NCBI RefSeq assembly: GCF_000002995.4
Contig: NW_025062479.1
Location: forward strand, 22,998,721 to 23,062,720
Source of the DNA: Brugia malayi
Taxonomy: Eukaryota > Nematoda > Chromadorea > Rhabditida > Onchocercidae
Direction: 5' to 3'
DNA: 64,000 nucleotides
The notes beneath the pieces were generated by a model, which was not told where the DNA came from, did no database searches, and saw only the letters and a program-made list of their open reading frames with translations. The first letter of the stretch is position 1; every line of letters starts with the position of its first letter. Below are positions 57,385 to 64,000 of this stretch, piece after piece. The translations under genes were made by a program, and so were the position numbers.

Positions 57385-59866
57385 ATGTTTTTGCTGGTAA
57401 TATTATTTATTGTACTGTCACTGCTGTATTTCATTTATGGATTATTGGGCCGTAAATTGACAATTGGTGAAATTGACAAAAAGGCGGTACTGATCACTGG
57501 ATGCGGAAACGGTAAGGATTTTTGTGGTGGGGGTTTGAATTTTTGTTTATAAGTAATCTAGAAAAGATTTGGAAGAGATTTCGAAGAGAAATGAATTTGC
57601 AGGATTTGGCAGAGATTTAGTGAAACGATGTCTTCAGAATGGGTTAACAGTTTTTGCAGGATGTCGCCGCGCCATTGTACACTTCTAAATTATCTAAAAT
57701 TAATTTCATTTAATTTTTTTTTTTTTTTTTTTTGATTGTAGAAAACAATTTGTGAAATTGATTTGTCCATATGTTCCGATGAAGTTTACAGAGTGTAAAA
57801 GAATTGGAAGATAGCTACAGCTCAATCAGTCAAGGTCGACTGTATGCATTCCAAATGGATGTAACCGATGACGAGAGTGTCCGAAAATCTCGAGAAATCG
57901 TAGACACTGTTTTGAGAGAAAAAAATCTCGGTCCGCATCTTTGAAATGTGTAACTGTTTGTCTGAATGATTCTATAGTTATTCAAGAAATACACTAATCA
58001 AAATTCAATGATTCTTTGATATTGTACGGCGGATTAATTCCAATGAAATGATTGCTCAGCACTGAAATTGAAAATATTCTTTTTCAGTCTTTCACGCTCT
58101 AATCAACAACGCTGGAGTGCGGGGCAATATCTTCTACGATGACTTTTTGACCGTGGACGACTATAAAGACGTGTGGGAAGTGAATACGTGCGGCGTAATT
58201 CGAGTAACGCAAACGTTTCGTGATCTTATCAAAAAGTCCAGGTTCGAATAATATTTATAATATTTGCTTGCTTGACGAACCGTCGAACAACAATTGTGGA
58301 ATTAATAACATTTTCCAGTATTGCAATATTAATTGCGGTTTCAGCTCATACTTAAAGATAATTCTTGAACTTTCAGAATTTCATGAATAATTTCGAGATT
58401 GTGAGGAATCCAATCAGTTTGCACATTTAATAAGCTTTTTTAAAACTAATTGTTTGGTCTCAGAAGATAAGCCATAATTATGTCTTACAATTATAGAATC
58501 AATCTTTTCGTGCAATTCTCCTTTTAATTTTGTTTTCGAAGCAGAATTTCACATTGCTGAAGATTAATATTACTAAATACCCTAAATCTCACTTCATTCT
58601 TGTTTTCTTTCTAATTCTTATCATTCCTCAAAGTTTATCATTCAAGTCTCATACAACAATGACTTACTTATTTCAACGCTTTTTTTTTTGCTTTTTTTTT
58701 TTTTTAAAAAAAAAAAACAACTCTTAGAGGTCGAATAGTGATATGCAGTAGTGCTACCACACTATTTCCAGCAGCAGGCAATGGTCCCTATTCTTGCTCA
58801 AAGTTTGCCATTCAAGCCTATTGTAACATTATTAGGTATTAAATTACTTATTTTTATATGTTTTTTTTTTTTTTTTTTTTTTTAAAATTTGACTTGGCCT
58901 TGAAATTTTTAAGTGAAATCTGAAAATGTCCAAAAAGAAAATGAATTGAAGGCATGAATTGCAACCATATGGAATAGATGTGATAGAAATTATACCAGGA
59001 TCTTTTGAAACTGGTATGCAAAGTTCCGAGAGATTAATAAAAATGGCGGATGAAGTATGGCATCGAGCATCACAAAAATTACGTGATGAATTTGGACATA
59101 ATTATAACGAGAAAGGTAAAAAGTTCGTAATAAATTTTATACAAACTTTCACGAATCTTATCAATATATAAGTTATACTACTTATAAACTTATGAATATA
59201 TAAGTTATACTACTTATAAACTTATGAATATATAAGTTATACTACTTATAAACTTATGAATATATAAGTTATACTACTTATAAACTTATGAATATATAAG
59301 TTATACTACTTATAAACTTATGAATATATAAGTTATACTACTTATGACTATTATAATTCACTATATACTTACTAATTTTATTTACCATTACTCATTTACA
59401 TACTTACTAATTTACTAATATTTAGTAAGAAAATTTATAAGAGAACTGCAACAGAATATTGTGGAACATGATACAACATTGGTTATTGATTCATATTATG
59501 AAGCAATCGTTGCAAAACGACCAAATCTTTTGTATCGTATTGGCTGGGATGTGTTATTCCTGTAATAATTGCATTTACATTGAGAAAAAATAGAACAAAA
59601 GAAAAAAAAAAAAGAAATAATAATATGATTTTATAGTATAAATAACAAATGTGCTAGAAAATGAAATGAAATTCAATCGATCATTAAAATCATTAAATGA
59701 TCGTTTTTAATTATTTTCCTCTTGCAGATTTCATCCATATTCATTGCTTTCATTACGCCTACAACTTTATATCATGAAATTTCTAATGTATTTGAATGGA
59801 GCACCGATACCATCGATAACGACAAAAAATATATCTTCAAAAAGTCTAAAAAACAAAAATGACTAA
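57385..59866 (+). CDS. SDR gene I: membrane-anchored short-chain dehydrogenase, complete, 346 aa, chimeric
   Basis: Exons 57385-57511, 57603-57676, 57792-57930, 58088-58241, 58728-58835, 58952-59115, 59426-59561 and 59728-59866 total 1041 nt, ending TAA. Exons 1-4 are near-identical to C, D and G (in inverted orientation), and intron 4 matches until about 58440. Exons 5-8 are its own: CSSATTLFPAAGNGPYSCSK (Ser173, Tyr186, Lys190), PGSFETG at 216-222, VRKFIRELQQNIVEHDTT, and a Lys/Asn-rich tail. The TGCGNGFG motif is at 38-45. The exon 6 acceptor is TTGAAG|GCATGAA, with an in-frame TGA before it. Exons 5-8 resemble those of gene E more than those of C. Intron 6 carries a 32-bp minisatellite. 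Confidence 0.93.
59160..59346. repeat. 32-bp minisatellite in gene I intron 6
   Basis: About 5.7 copies of a 32-bp unit (TATATAAGTTATACTACTTA then TAAACTTATGAA), nearly perfect between copies. Confidence 0.93.
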
Positions 59867-60810
59867 AAATTTAAACGTTTATAAGAATTTATCAAAAAAA
59901 AAAAAAGCAGAGTGTAATGAAAACGATACAATATTTGGTTTATGAAGACATTTTGTGAAAATATTTTATGCTAACAAATATTTACCCTTGAATTACTTAA
60001 AAATCAATATCATTATTCGCTCTATCATATTCCAGAATATATAATTTATTTTTTAATTTATTTCAGTAAAAAAAAAGAAAAAATCAATTTCATCAATTTT
60101 AATATGAAATATAATCACTATGTGTAACAAAGTAAACAAATTGGGAATTGACGTCATATTCATGTCACAGGACAAAGAAAATGAAATGCATGTGAGATGG
60201 ATGGCAAAATTAAATATATTGTTTACAACATTTTGATTCTGTAATCAATTCTTGAAATTAATTCAACAAATATTGAAGTATCATTTAGGTTATATATATG
60301 GAAAATTACATGATTTTGCTTTATCGAAATGATACTGTGGTTAATTTTATGGAGATGATGTTGTGATCAATAAGTTAAACTAACACACATAACAATAAGT
60401 TTAACTAATTAACAATGTATAACAATAAGGTAAGCTAACTAATTGATATAATTCTTTCTTTAATAGTTTTGAAATTGTATAATTAATTATTTTCTTGGTT
60501 ACCTTTACAATATTTCCATGTGATTATGGTTTTCTTTCGTTTAATAAAATCATAAGCAATTCAAGATGCAAAAAATTCTACAACAAATAAATTGTCATTG
60601 TAATCGTCAAGAATAATCTGGTGTTAACTAAGCTATGATATGTTGCAGGCTTCAAAAATCACTTCTTCCCTAATTCTTAAGGAAGGACAAAATTTGAACA
60701 AATATTTAAACATAATTTTTAGAATTCATACTGTCATCGGTCGATGTACATAAATTTTACTGTTGATGAAAAAATAGCTGTAGAAAAAGGATATATTATT
60801 AACATGCTAT
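59867..60810. other. Intergenic DNA after gene I, no gene seen
   Basis: AT-rich with short A runs. Degenerate AACAATAAGTTTAACTAA words occur near 60370-60440. No coding frame or RNA gene was recognised. Confidence 0.55.
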
Positions 60811-60811
60811 C

Positions 60812-62608
60812 GCATGTTATTGGCAGTAAAACGCAAGTTACTGACAGTAATCGCAAATTACTGATAGTAAATCCCTTGTTACTGATAGTAATCGCAAATT
60901 ACTGATAGTAAATCCCTTGTTACTGATAGTAATCGCAAATTACTGATAGTAAATCCCTTGTTACTGATAGTAATCGCAAATTACTGATAGTAAATCCCTT
61001 GTTACTGATAGTAATCGCAAATTACTGATAGTAAATCCCTTGTTACTGATAGTAATCGCAAATTACTGATAGTAAATCCCTTGTTACTGATAGTAATCGC
61101 AAATTACTGATAGTAACCGCAAGTTACTGATAGTAAATCCCTTGTTACTGATAGTAATCGCAAGTTGCTGATAGTAAATCCCTTGTTACTGATAGTAACC
61201 GCAAGTTACTGATAGTAAATCGCTTATTACTGATAGTAATCGCAAGTTGCTGATAGTAAATCCCTTGTTACTGATAGTAACCGCAAGTTACTGATAGTAA
61301 TCGCAAGTTGCTGATAGTAAATCTCTTGTTACTGATAGTAACCGCAAGTTACTGATAGTAAATCGCTTATTACTGATAGTAATCGCAAGTTGCTGATAGT
61401 AAATCTCTTGTTACTGATAGTAACCGCAAGTTACTGATAGTAAATCGCTTATTACTGATAGTAATCGCAAGTTGCTGATAGTAAATCCCTTGTTACTGAT
61501 AGTAACCGCAAGTTACTGATAGTAAATCCCTTGTTACTGATAGTAACCGCAAGTTACTGATAGTAAATCGCTTATTACTGATAGTAATCGCAAGTTGCTG
61601 ATAGTAAATCCCTTGTTACTGATAGTAACCGCAAGTTACTGATAGTAAATCGCTTATTACTGATAGTAATCGCAAGTTGCTGATAGTAAATCCCTTGTTA
61701 CTGATAGTAACCGCAAGTTACTGATAGTAAATCGCTTATTACTGATAGTAATCGCAAGTTGCTGATAGTAAATCCCTTGTTACTGATAGTAACCGCAAGT
61801 TACTGATAGTAAATCGCTTATTACTGATAGTAATCGCAAGTTGCTGATAGTAAATCCCTTGTTACTGATAGTAACCGCAAGTTACTGATAGTAAATCGCT
61901 TATTACTGATAGTAATCGCAAGTTGCTGATAGTAAATCCCTTGTTACTGATAGTAACCGCAAGTTACTGATAGTAAATCGCTTATTACTGATAGTAATCG
62001 CAAGCTGCTGATAGTAAATCCCTTGTTACTGATAGTAACCGCAAGTTACTGATAGTAAATCGCTTATTACTGATAGTAATCGCAAGTTGCTGATAGTAAA
62101 TCCCTTGTTACTGATAGTAACCGCAAGTTACTGATAGTAAATCGCTTATTACTGATAGTAATCGCAAGTTGCTGATAGTAAATCCCTTGTTACTGATAGT
62201 AACCGCAAGTTACTGATAGTAAATCGCTTATTACTGATAGTAATCGCAAGTTGCTGATAGTAAATCCCTTGTTACTGATAGTAACCGCAAGTTACTGATA
62301 GTAAATCGCTTATTACTGATAGTAATCGCAAGTTGCTGATAGTAAATCCCTTGTTACTGATAGTAATCGCAAGTTACTAATAGCAATCGCAAGTTACTAA
62401 TAGTAAATCGCTTTTTACTGATAGTAATCGCAAGTTGCTGATAGTAAATCCCTTGTTACTGATAGTAACCGCAAGTTACTGATAGTAAATCGCTTATTAC
62501 TGATAGTAATCGCAAGTTGCTGATAGTAAATCCCTTGTTACTGATAGTAATCGCAAGTTACTAATAGCAATCGCAAGTTACTAATAGTAAATCGCTTTTT
62601 ACTAGTAT
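60812..62608. repeat. Satellite with higher-order structure (20/21-bp monomers)
   Basis: About 1.8 kb of the monomer ACTGATAGTAA(N)CGC-AAGTT. From about 60855 to 61090 monomers form a two-part 41-bp unit. From about 61120 onward they mostly form a four-part 82-bp unit: ...ACCGCAAG, ...AATCGCTTA, ...ATCGCAAG, ...AATCCCTTG. The ends are degenerate (ACTAATAGCAATCGC). Non-coding. Confidence 0.95.
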
Positions 62609-62724
62609 CGTGAAATTATCTGATAGTTGTAGTTTAGAGTCGAATTGGACTTTTTCGTATGCTCAAGTGTTTTCCTTGATTGTTACTGTATTTGGCATAG
62701 ACGAATGCGTTGATTGAAAGGCCT

Positions 62725-62997
62725 ATTACAACGATTTTATTCGCTTGAAAGATCTGTTATAACGATTTTATTCGCTTGAAAGATCTGTTATAACGATTTT
62801 ATTCGCTTGAAAGATCTGTTATAACGATTTTATTCGCTTGAAAGATCTGTTATAACGATTTTATTCGCTTGAAAGATCTGTTATAACGATTTTATTCGCT
62901 TGAAAGATCTGTTATAACGATTTTATTCGCTTGAAAGATCTGTTATAACGATTTTATTCGCTTGAAAGATCTGTTATAACGATTTTATTCGCTAGAA
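62725..62997. repeat. 31-bp minisatellite
   Basis: About nine almost perfect copies of a 31-bp unit (CGATTTTATTCGCTTGAAAG then ATCTGTTATAA), starting 120 bp after the larger satellite. Confidence 0.95.
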
Positions 62998-64000
62998 ACC
63001 ACAACAAATAGACATACACTGATAATTTCATAGAGTATCTACGAATCAGATGAAGAAAATGAATGAATTGATAAAAAAAACTTAAAAGATTTAAATGAAT
63101 GTAGGAGAGAAGCCCAAAACCACTAACTTACTAATACAAAAAATTCATCAAAGACAAAGGATTTAAATCCTTATCCATTGAGCATTGACTTGCAACAAGC
63201 ACATGATTAAAGAGCTATCAGATGATCTTTGCTCTTTATATAGTAATAGATGGGTTTTAATATTGTTAGCTTCTAATCTCATAAGAATGACTACTGGATT
63301 AGAAAACTTTTACAATATTTCAACATTTCAAGCAAATTTGGTTTACAACAAAGCCAATATTAAATAATACACTTTTGTTAATTACTGAAATTTTCTTGAC
63401 AAGCAGATAAGTTCAGCTACAATGGGAAGATATGAGTGTTGAGTAAATGATTGCTTACATGAAATGCAATTTGAAAAAAAAAAAGTTTTATATTACTTTA
63501 AAAAAAAAATGTTCAATTAAAACAAATGTTAGTATTATAAATTGATGCAATTTTATTTGATATATTTTGTGTTCATAACAACTGATAGTATTTTTACATA
63601 TTACTGAACAAATTTCTCATTGAAATTACTTACACTGAACATCTATGCAGTTCAATATTTCCGGAAGAAATCGGCATTACGGAAAATACTATTACGGAAG
63701 AAAGAAGTGACCAGCATTACTGTGACTAACTAATTATTTATTATCTGATGTCATTGCATACAATTCCTATTTTTGCATTTTGTTAAGAAAGAAAACAGTC
63801 ACATTCTTATGACTCTCTGTTATAGCAGTACTATTTCTCCGCATAAATTTTCTCCCTTATCCATCATTTATTGTTATTTCGTGATTTATCCAAATACTCT
63901 CTTACATTCTCTCTATGTTTCATCTCTCCATACATTCTCATAATGTATTATTCTTGTTGTTGCAAGTACGGCCAGTAATAGATTACTTGGCTTTTAGCAT
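62998..64000. other. Intergenic DNA at the window end, no gene seen
   Basis: Short frames only (for example 63185-63367, 60 codons, no recognised family). There are no SDR or PTR exons. Confidence 0.5.

Noticed and set aside
60812..62608. CRISPR-like array of short regular repeats
   Set aside because: No unique spacers: the whole unit repeats, in an intron-bearing eukaryotic genome. It is a satellite.
89..64000. tRNA, rRNA or spliced-leader RNA genes
   Set aside because: Looked for tRNA B-box-like GGTTCGANTCC words with a cloverleaf context and found none; no rRNA-like block was seen. A covariance-model scan would be decisive.

Overview
The window looks like nuclear DNA of a nematode. It is very AT-rich and full of long A/T homopolymers. 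Its one large gene encodes a Patched-related (PTR) protein with the sterol-sensing and RND signatures of the expanded nematode PTR family. Every other real gene is a short-chain dehydrogenase/reductase (SDR) of the membrane-anchored retinol/steroid dehydrogenase type (SDR9C-like). Gene models were assembled by hand: each intron was placed by GT donor, AG acceptor and codon phase, and each full model closes exactly in frame. The species cannot be told from the sequence.

Region 1 (89-12012, minus strand) is one complete 19-exon PTR gene of 997 codons. Several introns have grown by tandem repetition, and in four places the repeat unit runs across a splice site, giving decoy or alternative sites. 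Region 2 (about 12.0-26.1 kb) has no supportable gene apart from an eroded SDR first-exon relic near 24.7 kb. It holds homopolymers, minisatellites, a 23-base poly-G run and a 40-bp palindrome flanked by two octamer (ATGCAAAT) sites.

Region 3 (about 26.1-59.9 kb) is an SDR cluster with noticeably higher GC. It has six complete 8-exon genes (B+, D-, E+, F-, G-, I+), a seventh complete gene C- that is almost identical to D, one 5'-truncated gene (A+) and one pseudogene (psi-H+). Genes are alternately convergent and divergent. A block of about 6.65 kb is tandemly duplicated (26.1-32.76 and 32.89-39.53 kb), and gene B with its flanks is repeated in inverted orientation as gene F. All full genes have exon 1-7 lengths of 127, 74, 139, 154, 108, 164 and 136 nt; only exon 8 varies.

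The cluster appears modular. There are two nearly invariant 5' modules carrying the membrane anchor and NAD(P)-binding half: type 1 is exons 1-3 of B, E, F and psi-H, type 2 is exons 1-4 of C, D, G and I. They are joined to several divergent 3' modules carrying catalysis and substrate binding (A/B/F, E, C/D, G, I). Junctions fall in introns 3 or 4, so shuffling leaves the frame intact. Divergent promoters between pairs contain an 8-bp satellite (GATCGARY), which reaches 1.6 kb beside gene I. Region 4 (59.9-64.0 kb) has no recognised gene but holds an 1.8-kb satellite with higher-order structure and a 31-bp minisatellite.

PTR proteins carry a sterol-sensing domain, and SDR9C enzymes in nematodes include a 3-hydroxysteroid dehydrogenase (DHS-16), so a sterol-related neighbourhood is possible; the sequence alone does not show it.
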